38,000 nucleotides of DNA from Cryptomeria japonica (Eukaryota; Streptophyta; Pinopsida; Cupressales; Cupressaceae). How positions within the stretch are numbered: position 1 is the first letter of the stretch; each line of letters opens with the position of its first letter. The notes under the pieces are model-generated. The model searched no databases, was not told the DNA's origin, and saw nothing but the letters and a program-made list of their open reading frames with translations. The stretch covers positions 264,420,925 to 264,458,924 of the forward strand of contig NC_081415.1 in NCBI RefSeq assembly GCF_030272615.1. The letters are read 5' to 3'. A program made the position numbers and the translations under genes. Below are positions 1-9,646 of this stretch, piece by piece.

Positions 1-2
1 CA

Positions 3-530
3 AAGAAGCTATGGACTAAGCTAAGTGAAATCTATTAAGCGAAATCTTTACTAAATAAAATTTTCTTAAGGAAGAAATTGTATTCCTTGGAGATGGAAGA
101 GGGTGGATGAATTGCAGACCACATGGAAGCATTCAATATGTTGGTGGCTCAATTGGTATCTATCAGTGTTAAGATGGACGAAGAGGAGAAATTCCAAATC
201 TTGCTTTGTTCTTTGCGTGATTCGTGGGATTCTCTTGTTATGGTTGTCGGTAGAACTTATGTTGTTTTGAAATATGAAGATGTGGTGGATTCCCTACTTG
301 GTGAAGAGATGTGGAGGAAGGTATCCATCAGTTCAAAGGAAGCCCTAACTTTTCATGAAAGACCTAAGGAGAAAGGAAAGAAGAATGATAACCGCAATAA
401 GTCCAAATCCAAAGGGAGATCAAAATCTCCTGGAAAGTCCAAAGTCATTTGCTGGAATTGAGGTAAACTAGGTCACATTCGTAAGGATTACAAGAAGAAA
501 AGAAGAAGAAAAATAAAAAGTTTGATTATG
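3..530 (+). pseudogene. copia gag, C-terminal part with broken zinc knuckle
   Basis: Capsid/nucleocapsid gene of family A. Reading frame 3 runs from the window edge through a typical copia gag core (KKLWTKLSEIY, then a leucine-rich segment and LGEEMWRK) into a Lys/Ser-rich basic stretch (about 355-445) and the zinc knuckle at 450-495. The knuckle reads CWN-stop-GKLGHIRKDY where CX2CX4HX4C is expected, so its second Cys is TGA and its last Cys is Tyr. Further stops lie at 36-38 (TAA) and 108-110 (TGA). Both of those recur at the same codons in the family-A copy at 14550-14624. The first ATG in the open stretch (123) is an internal Met, not a real start. Confidence 0.85.
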
Positions 531-599
531 ATTCTAGAGTCCGAGAAGGAAGATGGTGATGCATTCATTGTATCTTTGGCGATTCATGCAAGTAATGAT

Positions 600-1000
600 G
601 TCTAGTTAACTTAGGTGCATCTTTTCATATGACTTCTAATAGAGATTGGTTTTCTGAATATGAAGAATTTAATGGAGGTAAGGTGTACTTGGGTGACGAT
701 TCACATTTAGACATTGTTGGTCGAGGTAAAGTTAGAATCAGGTTTTCTGATGGTAGAATAAAAAGGATTAATGGTGTGTTGCATATCCCTAGATTAAAAC
801 AAAATTCATTATCTGTGATCAAACTGATAAATGCAGGTGTGCGGGTAGTCTTTTCTGAAGCAAGATGTAAGATGATTAAGGGTGCTATGGTAATTGCTAG
901 AGGTGTCAGGTTCAACACTTTGTATAAGCTAGACACGTACATTGTTGAGTGTAATAACACTTATGTAAAAAGCAAATATGTGGATACTTCATCATAAGAT
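600..1000 (+). pseudogene. copia aspartic protease domain, active site lost
   Basis: Aspartic protease that would cleave the copia polyprotein. The frame reads NLGASFHMTSNRDWF from 608, where the family has D-S-G-A-S-x-H-M-T. The catalytic Asp codon has become Asn (608-610, G-to-A) and the next Ser is Leu (C-to-T). The rest of the domain is well kept through residues matching the usual YLGDDSHLDIVGRGKVRIRF and the LKQNSLSV region, and the frame ends at 997. It is in a different frame from gag, so at least one frameshift lies between 500 and 600. The family identity is secure from order and motifs; activity is excluded by the Asp loss. Confidence 0.85.
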
Positions 1001-1019
1001 TTAAGGGTTTCACCTTCAA

Positions 1020-1945
1020 CGGATGGAAATGGCTTTTGGGTACCTAAGGGTGTTCTTTCTTCTGAAGCAAAGTTACCGGCAGAGAAGACTGTGTTATGGC
1101 ACTAGAGGCCTGGCCACATTGGAGAAAAGGGTCTAAGAACTTTGAAAAATAAAAACCTTGTTGAAGTTTTGAATGATTGTAATCTTGACTTTGATTTATG
1201 TGAGCGTTGCATTTATGGAAACAAAACCGCGTTCATTTTTACTCGAGTTCTCATAAAACTTGCAATTTTTTGGATCTCATTCATTCTGATGTGTTTGGTC
1301 CTATAGATGTTTCTTAAATTGGAAAATCCACATATTATGTTTCATTTATTAATGATTTTAGTAGAAGGACATAGGTATATTTTCTAAAGAGTAAATTTGA
1401 AGTTTTCAATCAATTAAAAAAATTTAAAGAAATGGTTGAGTTGTAGACTGGAAAGAAAATTAAATGTTTGAGGACTGATAGTGGCGGTGAATTTTTCTCT
1501 AATTATTTTGATAGATTTTGTTAAGACTGTGGCATTGATAGACAAAAGATAACTCTATATTCTCTACAACAAAATGGAACTGTAGAAAGAATAAATAGGA
1601 CACTGATGGAGAAGGCTAGGAGTATGTAGAGTGGTACTAGTCTAGACAAAAAATTTGGGTTGAAGCTATTCTCATTGCTTGTTACCTGATTAGTAGGTCT
1701 CCTACATCAGCTCTTGTTGATAAAACACCTATGGAAGCATGGTTGAGTCACAAGCCTTCATTGAGACATCTTAGAGTTTTTGGTTGTGAGGCATATCCAC
1801 ATGTCCCAAAGGAGAAGCAGACAAAGTTGGAGAAAAAGGCTACGAAATGTATCTTCATTGGGTACAATTATGGTGTGAAAGGATACAAGATTTGGGACCC
1901 TGTTGCACAAAATATAATTCATAATTGAAGTGTTATTTTTTAGAG
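1020..1945 (+). pseudogene. copia integrase (GAG-pre-integrase, zinc domain, DDE core)
   Basis: Integrase that would insert the cDNA. The HHCC zinc domain begins at about 1095 (WH...GH, then CERC near 1200). In the core the catalytic triad is still visible in one frame: Asp at 1288-1290 (HSDVFGP), Asp at 1477-1479 (RTDSGGEF) and Glu at 1585-1587 (QQNGTVER). The last two are 36 codons apart, exactly the DX35E spacing. The C-terminal part at 1731-1928 reads PSLRHLRVFGCEAY and CIFIGYNYGVKGYKIWDP, typical copia. Stops interrupt it at 1102 and 1446 (TAG where the sister copy has CAG), near 1315, 1371 and 1625, and there are frameshifts near 1240 and 1650. From 1946 to about 2208 a low-complexity acidic linker leads to reverse transcriptase. 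Confidence 0.88.
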
Positions 1946-2208
1946 AAATTAAGTCTCCTTTTGTTGCATTGCAACTAGAATAGATGAAAAAGGAAGATGT
2001 GATTCAATTCCCTTCTACATGTGAAAGAGTTGAATCGAGACCCCTGTATAGGCAAGAAGTTGAGGAGAGCTTGTTGAGCTCTGAATCTTCAAAAAGGAGG
2101 AAGAACCTCCAACTCAACTTGTTCAAAGGTCTACAAGACATAGACAACCACTTGAAATGTATTCACTTGATGAGTTGAGATGTATTTTTGCTTTGAAAAC
2201 GAATGTGG

Positions 2209-2973
2209 ATGAACCAAAATTTGTAGAAGAGGCATTAGGTATGAATGATGCAGAATCCTAGAATATTTCTATGGAAGAAGAAATGGTAGCTTTGAGAAAT
2301 AATGATACATGGGATCTTGTACCATTGCCTGAAGGATGGAAACATGTTGGTTGTAAATGGGTGTTCAAGAAAAAGATTGGTTCAGATGGAGGCATTAAGA
2401 AGTATAAAGCAAGGTTGGTTGCAAAAGGCTACTCTTAGGTTGTGGGTATTGATTATGGTGAGATGTTTTCTCCTGATGCAAAATTGACATCCATTAAATT
2501 TTTCCTTTCTATTGCTGCTACTTATGATTTAGAGGTTGAGCAAACGGATGTGAAAACATTTTTCTTCATGGTGATTTGGAGGAGGATATTTATATGATAC
2601 AGCCAAAGAACTATGTGGTGAAAGGTCAAATTAATTTAGTTTGTAAATTAAAGAAAGCTTTGTATGGTCTCAAATAGAGTCCTGGGATGTGGTACTAGAA
2701 ATTTGATACATATGTGTTGAGTTTGGGATTTGAACGTTCTAAATCAGAGTAATGTGTTTATTATATATTTGATGATGATCATTTCCTGTACATTGCATTG
2801 TATGTTGATGATATGTTATTCATTGGTAAAGGGAAAGGTATGATTTTAGAATTGAAGTCTCAATTCGCTGCTAAATTTGAAATGAAAGATCTTGGTGTAG
2901 CAAAGCACATTCTTGGGATGGGAATTTAAAGAGATAGAGTGAACAGAAAGCCATGACTAAGCCAAAGTAAGTA
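2209..2973 (+). pseudogene. copia reverse transcriptase domain
   Basis: Copia-type reverse transcriptase (RVT_2). The frame shows [42 protein letters not shown], the first catalytic Asp region (EQTDVKT) and, at 2801-2812, the YVDD polymerase motif. A frameshift in the run near 2555 separates the finger part from the palm. Stops include TAG at 2437-2439 (sister copy has CAG), TAG at 2675-2677 and 2696-2698 (both also TAG in the sister copy at 12008-12010 and 11987-11989), and TAA near 2929. The polymerase residues themselves are kept. The domain flows into the segment that is tandemly duplicated from 2974. Confidence 0.9.
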
Positions 2974-3870
2974 TGTGAATTCAAGGTTATAGAGGTTCAA
3001 CATGCAGGATTGTAGACCATTGTGTGTTCCTTTTACAATTGGAATGAAATTATCTGTTGTAAATTGTCCTACATCCCCATCAAAGATGGAAGACATAAGC
3101 AGAGTACCTTACCAAAGTGTAGTTGGAATTTTGATGTATGCTATGGTCTATACTAGACCAGACATTGCCCAAGCAGTGAGAGTTTTATCCAAATATATGT
3201 CTAATCCTGGTAGAGTTCATTGGGATGAAATCTAAGGGTACCTCAAAGTATTCTTTGTGTTATCATGGTAATTTAGTTGAAGATATGATTTCCCTTGATA
3301 TTCATGGTTATGTGGACTTAGACTGGGCAGGTGATATTGATAGCAGAAATCCATCGATGCTTATGTGTTTACTTTATTTGGTGGTGTAATTAGTTGGATG
3401 AGTAAGCGACAAGTTGTGGTTGTGTGAATTCAATGTTACAGAAGTTCAACATGCAGGATTGTAGACCATTGTGTGTTCCTTTTACAATTGGAACAAAATT
3501 TTCTATTGTAAATTGTCCTACATCCCCATTAGAGATGGAAGACATGAGCAAAGTGCCTTACAAAGTGTAGTTGGAATTTTGATGTATGCTATGGTCTATA
3601 CTAGACCAGACACTGCCCAAGCAGTGGGAGTTTTGTCCAAATATATGTCTAATCCTAGTAGAGTTCAATGGGATACAATCTAAGGGCACCTCAAAGTAGT
3701 CTTTGTGTTATCATGGTAATTTAGTTGGAGATGTGATTTCCCTTTATATTTATGGTTATGTCGATTTAGACTAGGAAGGTGATATTGATAGCAGAAATCC
3801 ATCGATCCTTATGTGTTTACTTTATTTGGTGGTGCAATTAGCTGGATGAGTAAGCAACAAGTTGTGGTTG
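2974..3870 (+). repeat. 449-bp tandem duplication inside copia pol
   Basis: Two head-to-tail copies of the RT-RNase H junction region: 2974-3422 and 3423 to about 3870. The shared anchor GTTCAACATGCAGGATTGTA lies near 2996 and again 449 bp later. The right end of copy 1 (GTTGTGGT) joins the left end of copy 2 (TGTGAATTC) with a TGTG overlap, as expected from unequal crossing-over or slippage at a short homology. Copy 2 has lost one base, so the same protein segment (VGILMYAMVYTRPD) is in frame 2 in copy 1 and frame 1 in copy 2. The copies differ at scattered sites, so the duplication is not recent. Confidence 0.9.
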
Positions 3871-4166
3871 CTTTTTCCACTACTGAAGCAAAGTATATGG
3901 CAGCAACACATGCTTGTAAAGAGACCATTTGGATTAAGGGACTATGTTTAGATATTGGAATAAAATAAGTAGTGACAGTATATTGTGAGAGTTAGAGTGT
4001 GATCTGCCTAGCTAAGAACCCGACATTTCATGCCTAGACCAAGCACATTGATGTTCAATATCATTTTGTCAAAGATATGGTCAAAGATGGTAGGGTGAAG
4101 CTAGTTAAGGTAGAAACTTTGATGAATGTTGGATATTCTTTAACTAAGGTTGTGAGCATATAGAAG
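3000..4166 (+). pseudogene. copia RNase H domain, disrupted by duplication
   Basis: RNase H that would remove the RNA strand during reverse transcription. The SVVGILMYAMVYTRPD block that precedes RNase H is present twice (3000-3235 and about 3450-3683). The first RNase H motif GYVDLDWAGDIDSRNPS is intact in copy 1 (about 3310-3360); in copy 2 Trp is TAG. After copy 2 the domain continues with STTEAKYMAATHACKETIW, YCES and AKNPTFHA-stop-TKHIDVQYHFV to about 4166. The third catalytic position reads Glu instead of Asp, and the TAG before TKH is CAG in the sister copy. Because of the duplication no single frame crosses the domain. Confidence 0.85.
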
Positions 4167-4256
4167 ATCAGGTGGTGTTTGGAGTCTATGGGACTCATGG
4201 ACCATAGGAATTGATTCATTGTGTTGATACTCCCTTTTCTCTTGCAAGGTGTTCGA

Positions 4257-4268
4257 CAAGTGGGAGAA
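4257..4268 (+). promoter_or_regulatory. polypurine tract of family A copy
   Basis: CAAGTGGGAGAA directly abuts the LTR start TGTTAG at 4269. This is the usual position of the plus-strand primer. The match to the common copia form GTGGGAGAATGTTAG helps fix the LTR boundary. Confidence 0.75.
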
Positions 4269-5164
4269 TGTTAGTAAAATGGTGTCTCAACCTTGCATTT
4301 ACATGAGGTTACTATTTATAGTAAGTTTTCATTTTATCATGAAATTTTGCAAAATTATCCTAGAAACTTTTGGGTGGTTATATAAGCATGCTGGTAAAGT
4401 TTCGTCACAAGATCATAGCTAGTTTTGAAGATATTAAAGTTTCCATTTTGGAGGGGTGTGATTAAAGGTTTAAATTTAATTTTGGGGACTTTAGACCCTC
4501 TGAAATGCCTTGAAAAGTGGTTTAAAAAAATGTCATAGTGGTTTACAAGGTGATAGAGTGCTTCATGAACTTTCCGACGCTTCAAACGGTTCATCAATCA
4601 GACAAACGGTTCACAAGTTATGACCTCTAGAAGTTTGTACTCCTGAAATAGGAAATATAATTTCAATCAAACACATAAATGAGTTCTAAAAGAGAGGGAC
4701 ATGTGTTGATGTGTGTTTTACCACATCATAGGGCATCTAGATTGGAGATAAGGTCGACTATACTTTATTGGGTGGTTTCAGCCCATGGTTTTGTAATTAC
4801 CGTTTGACAGATTCTTGTATTGTATCTCCTATATATGAGGTGTGTGAGATAGAGGTTGTGTGTAAGACTCTTATGGCTATTGAGTTACCTCTAAATCTCT
4901 GATTAGTAGTACTCCTGCAAAGAGATTTCTCTGCAAGTATATTGTAATCTATTTTTTATTGTTGAATAATATATTGGGTGGCTTTTGGAGTGTGGGGTTT
5001 TCTCCCGGAAGGGGTTTCCCCAGGTAAATAACTATGTTATGGTTTGAATGTTATTATGTCTATTTCTATTTTGTGTAACTGTTGTGACGATCTGTAAAAT
5101 TTTTTACCTTACCCTCCTCTCAAGGTTAGTGTAGGAAGTTGTTTCGCTACTTAACTTCCTTACA
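4269..5164 (+). mobile_element. 3' LTR of family A (about 896 bp)
   Basis: Starts TGTTAGTAAAATGG after the polypurine tract. It is alignable by eye with the minus-strand LTR at 14672-15548, including the conserved blocks GGTGTCTCAA, TCTCCTATATATGAGGTG and the TTTCTCCCGGAAGGGGTTTCC stretch. I place the end at 5164 (CTTCCTTACA) because homology with the other copy runs past 5140, and 5130-5164 closes a short inverted repeat (TGTAGGAAGTT / AACTTCCTTACA). The end could be off by some tens of bases. The other target-site duplication is outside the window. An antisense open frame (4355-4597) has a counterpart in the other LTR; see findings. Confidence 0.8.
4825..4842 (+). promoter_or_regulatory. 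TATA-box candidate in family A LTR
   Basis: TCTCCTATATATGAGGTG is identical over 18 bases to the reverse complement of 14983-15000 in the other family-A LTR, while flanking sequence differs. The position in the middle of the LTR fits a core promoter at the U3/R border. Calling it a TATA box is inference. Confidence 0.45.
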
Positions 5165-6957
5165 TGTAGGTCTCTGTATAACTTGCCCAACATGAATATC
5201 CACATGCATAAGTCATCACCTCCTCCAACATCCTACACAACACTTTAGCCTATGCAGTGGAAAATTCATGTCCTCCTAGATCTAAACATAGTCGTTCGTT
5301 GATCAACCCCACCAAGAATAATGGTACTCTAGGAAAACACCACCACATCCTCATCTCTAGCACCATCTACGTCTAATCCATCAATAGTTTGGCCTCAAGG
5401 AATATCATTTGCATATAATATTTAGCCTCATCCAAGTTGTACTCCAGGAGAAACCCTCAAATAGGAATACATAAGATCCTCTATATGTGGTCCAAGTTGA
5501 TACTAGTCTCCCCTATTGCTAGGTGAAATTTATTGGTCTCACTTAGCCACTATTCCATAAGTGTCATCATCATTGTATTGTGCAAAAACACAGGTCGCCA
5601 TCTCTCTACCCACTTGAATCTAGTCATCATAATGAACTATAGGTCCATATAATCTAGTTCCACTAACACTCACATCATCATCGAGTAATGCTCCCATGAC
5701 TCCAAAAGTGGAAGTTGCATTTTTGAATATTTATCTAGAGATGGTCAATTTAAGTGTGGTAACTTAATTATTAGGACACAAGTCATCATGGGAGGTTAGT
5801 TTCTATTAAGGAGTAAGAAGTCAGATCCATTGTTCTCAAATGCACTTTCAGTAGCTTATCTTTTCTTAACTTTCATTCTCAATAAATGCATTAATTTTTT
5901 CCCTCTCATGCACTGAACAATGCATGCACCCTTACACAAGCGCATATGACATTCCTCAGTCGCATGCATCAAATGGCACATGCACCCCTTTTTTGCTACC
6001 ATGTCCCTTAGCCTACCCTGGTTGTAGATAGGCTTTTAAACCCATATGTGGATGTGCTCTTTGGTGCTATCCAAATACCCTTTCTCAATCACATGCATTG
6101 AAAATCAGGCACATGCACTAGTCCCTAGGTACAAACATCAAATCAACAATAAATATCTATGCCTCACATTTTTGTCCCCGCTAACTAACAATAAATACAT
6201 CCAAAAATGAAATAATAGGCTAGGTTATGTCATTGACTGGTGCTTCTCTATCCAATGGCCATTGGTACTATTAAACACGCTTCCCATAGTGCTCATGATG
6301 CGAAATATTCACCATCATTTCTCCTCTCCTAAGATGGAGGGTTGCAGCTATTCTAGCTCCAAAACGGACCTTTCGTACAACGTGATAGAGATGTGTTAGT
6401 CAATCGTAGCCGTTTATTGCAAAATTGATGGTGTAAAATGTGAGACTAACATGCATGTTAGTCAATCCTTACTGTCATTTTGGAGCCAGAATAGACACGT
6501 CCTCCTAAGACCTCCTAATTTTCTAAATATGAGAGTGCAAAAGAGTCCTATTAGCCCCCCATAGCTTATTTTAGCTTATTTTTAACCCCTTCTCACCCCT
6601 TCTACTACTAGTGATCCCTTCTACCTTTATTTAATTTCCATTCATACAGTTTTCCTCCTTTTCTCTTTTTTCCTTCACTATGTTAATATATTTTCTTCCT
6701 TCTTCCTCCCCTAATTTTCTTAAAAAAAATTGAGAGCTTTCCCCGAAAACTTCTTTTTTGGCCAACTTCTCAAGGGCCATAACCCTTCCTTATGTATTAC
6801 CATAATATATGAGGAAGATATACCTGTAAACCAATCATTGTTTGGAACAAATATGATGAATTAATAGATTCAGTGCACTTGTTTCTATTTCTCTAGTAGG
6901 GCATACTTTTTCTTTTACTTGATGTTATTCCACAACGTTGTGTTAGAGGGGCAAAAT
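5165..6957. other. unassigned old repeat DNA, with a degenerate minus-strand frame at about 5225-5700
   Basis: No recognisable domain. On the minus strand, roughly 5700 down to 5225, one frame keeps protein-like runs (for example MATCVFAQYNDDDTYGIVAK and IEDLMYSYLRVSPGVQLG) broken by about eleven stops. All of these stops are TAG, TAA or TGA and could come from CAG, CAA, TGG or CGA by single transitions. That suggests an old coding segment, perhaps the low-complexity N-terminal part of a retrotransposon gag, but I recognise no family. The stretch 5900-6700 is pyrimidine-rich on the plus strand and holds a foldback (6348-6494), described separately. Confidence 0.3.
6348..6494. repeat. 147-bp foldback with 17-bp terminal inverted repeats
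   Basis: CTATTCTAGCTCCAAAA at 6348-6364 pairs with TTTTGGAGCCAGAATAG at 6478-6494, 16 of 17 positions complementary. The interior also has a perfect palindrome AACATGCATGTT and two GTTAGTCAATC repeats. Size and arms fit a MITE-like remnant, but no clear target duplication sits at the arm ends, so the class is uncertain. Confidence 0.4.
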
Positions 6958-7100
6958 GTAGACATCTAAATTCAACTACTTGAATTTATTATTAATTCAA
7001 TTTCACTTTAATCTTTATTCTTTTTGTCATAATAATTAATTATATTATATTTAATTAATTATTATTCTCCCTAATAATTAATTATGTTTCTAACTATTCT
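6946..7100 (+). mobile_element. possible Ty3/gypsy LTR start after a purine tract
   Basis: AGAGGGGCAAAA (6946-6957) is followed by TGTAGACATCTAAATTC at 6958. A purine tract ending in GGGGCAAA before TGTAGACA resembles the polypurine tract to LTR junction of plant gypsy (Tat-type) elements. I see neither the matching CA end nor a second LTR, and no gypsy pol upstream, so this rests on the junction motif alone. Confidence 0.3.
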
Positions 7101-8769
7101 TCTAAAGTTTGATAAATTTTAATTAATCTAACTCAACCTTGGCTTAAAGTCCTCTAATTTTGATTAGTTAATTAACTAACTAATCCATTGATTCCTAACC
7201 TCACTAATATTTCTTCTAATTTTTAATTCCTCCCAAGGTCCTAAGTTTGCATGTAACAAGCCTTCATAAATGACTTACATGCACTTGTCAATTTCCTACT
7301 TCCAACTCAAATCAAGTGGAATAGGGTGAATCCACTTTGGCACAACAAGAAGGAGTGAAAATATAAGAATATTCTTTTGTGTTTAATTTCATGTTTAATG
7401 CATTACTTAGCTTTATATTTTCATTGCTTTTAGAGGTTATTAAGTTGTTAGACCAAATGGCTGTTTGGTAGACATGAATGTTAATGATTTCTTTTTGAAT
7501 ACACGAGACCTAGGGTACAATTTTCATGTGAATCCACAATTTGAAAGAGTTAATGAATTTAAATGTCTTTAATGTTGAATTGATTATTTAGGAAGGCAAC
7601 TACTTGTGATGGCACATGTGGCATCAATGTTACTTGGTGTTGTCTCCATACACATGGGCACATCAACCCACATTTGACACCACTACAAAATCTACAATGG
7701 ATGTGACTTTCTATTTGAGAAATAGGCAAAGAATAATGATATTTCAAGGAATAAGAATAGAACACATGCTTCAAAGCGTTCTTAAGATGAAGGATTCAAT
7801 GGTTCTGCATGTCACTATGATGGTATTAGACAAGATGTATGTTAATTCTTATTATTGGTATCATGTCAACACCAATCTTTCCTCCATATTTTTGGAGACC
7901 CTTATTGATACTAGGGAATACAAGGAAGAAGTGAAAATATCAATGAGGACATTGGTTTGACCACATTGGTGTGGGAACTTGTATAAATTATTGGATTGCA
8001 ATTATGGGCTTAAGTTTTCTATCTAACAACAAATTTGGGTTGTGTGTTACCCTTGTACAATGGTCCATGGGTCCCTTTTATAATCTGGGTGGTACGTGCA
8101 AATGATAAAGTGTATGATAAGGAATTGGTTAACTTAAGGTCATTCCTAGTTTTTCCTCAAAACCTAGTGTGGACTAGTTATTTGCTCTAGAAAACTTAGA
8201 CCCTAAACAAATTGAGGATGTAGATGTAGAGTAATGTTCTTTATTTTCTTCATGCTTAGTTGGATTCCAAGTTATAGATAATATTAATTGTTATGTGCAT
8301 TCATACATGAGCATTTTGTTATATTTGTTGGCAGGAAATATACACAAAGACGGATATGGAGAGCTAATCAAATCTCACTGCATGTTGTCTACAAAAGTTA
8401 AGACTTGGAACATAAGTAGATGAGGGATACCATTCAAGGTTCACATCTCATGTATAAGATATAAGTATATTGTAAGGTCCATTCACTGGAATAACAATGA
8501 AGAATAGGAATAAGATACCAATGGAGAATGATGTGTGAAGTAATTTATATTTATAAATAGTTATAAGGATATGTAATGCATACCAACTGATTTGAATGAA
8601 CACAAATACTTTTGAAGCCTCTGTATGTAAATGTTATTTATGTTCTAATTTTGATTAACAACTAACCTTTTGTCTAGATACAATTATTTTTTGTCTCAAT
8701 GGGACTATATCTAGGGTTTAAGAGTACAACACTAGAAATTTATAGGGTATAGAACTCTGGTTTGCACCT
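7101..8769. other. no recognisable gene; AT-rich unassigned DNA
   Basis: AT-rich sequence without a recognisable domain on either strand. A 114-codon plus-strand open frame at 7616-7960 and overlapping shorter frames match no family I recognise, show no convincing motif and overlap open frames on the other strand. They are best treated as chance. The region ends where homology to the family B/C pol begins (about 8770). Confidence 0.5.
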
Positions 8770-9320
8770 TTTAGATATTTAGATATTTGAAAGGAAATGT
8801 TGATTTTAATTTGTGGTATCCTAAGAATGATGACTTTATTTTGAGTGATTTTACAGATGCTGACTGGGAAGATGATGTTGATGACTGGAAGAGCACTATA
8901 AGTGGTGCATTCTTTTTGGGTAAGAAATTGGTGTCATGGGCAAGTAAGAAGAAGAATGTTATTTCTTTATCTACTACAGAAGTTGAATACATTGTTGTTG
9001 CTAGCAATTGTACCTAGCTGATTTGGATGAAGCAAATGTTGAAGGATAGAGGAATTAGTTATGATGACCCTATTGCTATATATTGCAATAATTCAAGTGC
9101 TATCAATATTTTAAAGAATCCGGTATTGCATTCTAAGACTAAGCATATATCTATCGAAATCCATTTCTTGAGAGAGAAGGTGTGTGAGAAGGAAGTCAGA
9201 TTGGAGTATGTATCTACAAAGGAATAGATTGTAGACATATTTATGAAGCCTTTGCCAAAAGATACTTTTGAGTTTCTTAGAGCCAATTTGGGGGTGACTG
9301 CCCCTCCTGGTAAGAACTAA
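8770..9320 (+). pseudogene. copia RNase H domain of element B
   Basis: The frame begins in IFRYLKG and continues with DFTDADWEDDVDDWKST, GAFFLGKKLVSWASKKKNVISLSTTEVEYIV and, from 9027, WMKQMLKDRGISYDDPIAIY, NPVLHSKTKHISIEIHFLREKV to LGVTAPPGKN and a TAA near 9318. Two TAG stops (9015-9017 and 9225-9227) sit where element C has CAA or CAG. The catalytic Asp of the YCDxSSA motif is Asn here (CNNSSA, G-to-A), whereas C keeps Asp. The N-terminal side is cut off at about 8770. It is non-functional, but the family is clear. Confidence 0.88.
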
Positions 9321-9396
9321 GATGCATGGATTTGCATTAATCTAGTGAACTTCACATAGATATTTTATGATTCAGATTGATGAATTGTGGCTGCTA

Positions 9397-9646
9397 CTCA
9401 GGGGGAGTAGTTAGTGGTGTAGTTCAGATGATTCAGATTGGTAAATGGGATTAGAGCATGACTTATTTTTGAGCCTTTGTCATTGATGTCAAAGAGGGAG
9501 AAGATCATGTGAAAAACCCTAAAGCAATTTGGGGTCGAGCAAAGATTTGAGTATTGATCTAAGGGGGAGTTTATTACAAGTTGATTCTTTATTTGCATTG
9601 ATTTTTTTTCACATTCATATGTTGCCATCAATCCAAAGGGGGAGAT
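9397..9646 (+). promoter_or_regulatory. series of polypurine-tract-like motifs before LTR B
   Basis: Four purine tracts: CTCAGGGGGAGTAG (9397-9410), CAAAGAGGGAGAAGAT (9490-9505), CTAAGGGGGAGT (9559-9570) and the LTR-adjacent CCAAAGGGGGAGAT (9633-9646). Element C has the same arrangement at 26356-26613. Multiple tracts upstream of the 3' LTR are known from the Sirevirus lineage of copia; membership there is inference. Confidence 0.65.

Larger units (their letters stand above)
1..5164 (+). mobile_element. Ty1/copia element, family A, plus-strand copy (5' end outside window)
   Basis: A decayed Ty1/copia retrotransposon whose parts occur in copia order: gag with zinc knuckle, protease, integrase, reverse transcriptase, RNase H, polypurine tract, 3' LTR. 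Integrase before reverse transcriptase separates copia from gypsy. The first base already lies inside gag, so the 5' LTR and gag N-terminus are outside the window. The element carries many in-frame stops, several frameshifts, a 449-bp internal tandem duplication and an altered protease active site, so it cannot make its own proteins. The minus-strand element at 11005-15548 belongs to the same family: gag, pol and LTR are all alignable by eye. Lineage within copia (Tork-like) is only a guess. Confidence 0.93.

Noticed and set aside
7031-7063. Perfect 12-bp inverted repeat in AT-rich DNA
   Set aside because: Made only of A and T around TTAATTAA; expected by chance in such sequence.
7616-7960. 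114-codon plus-strand open frame as a host gene
   Set aside because: No recognisable domain, no gene context, an overlapping open frame on the other strand, and repeat-like surroundings.
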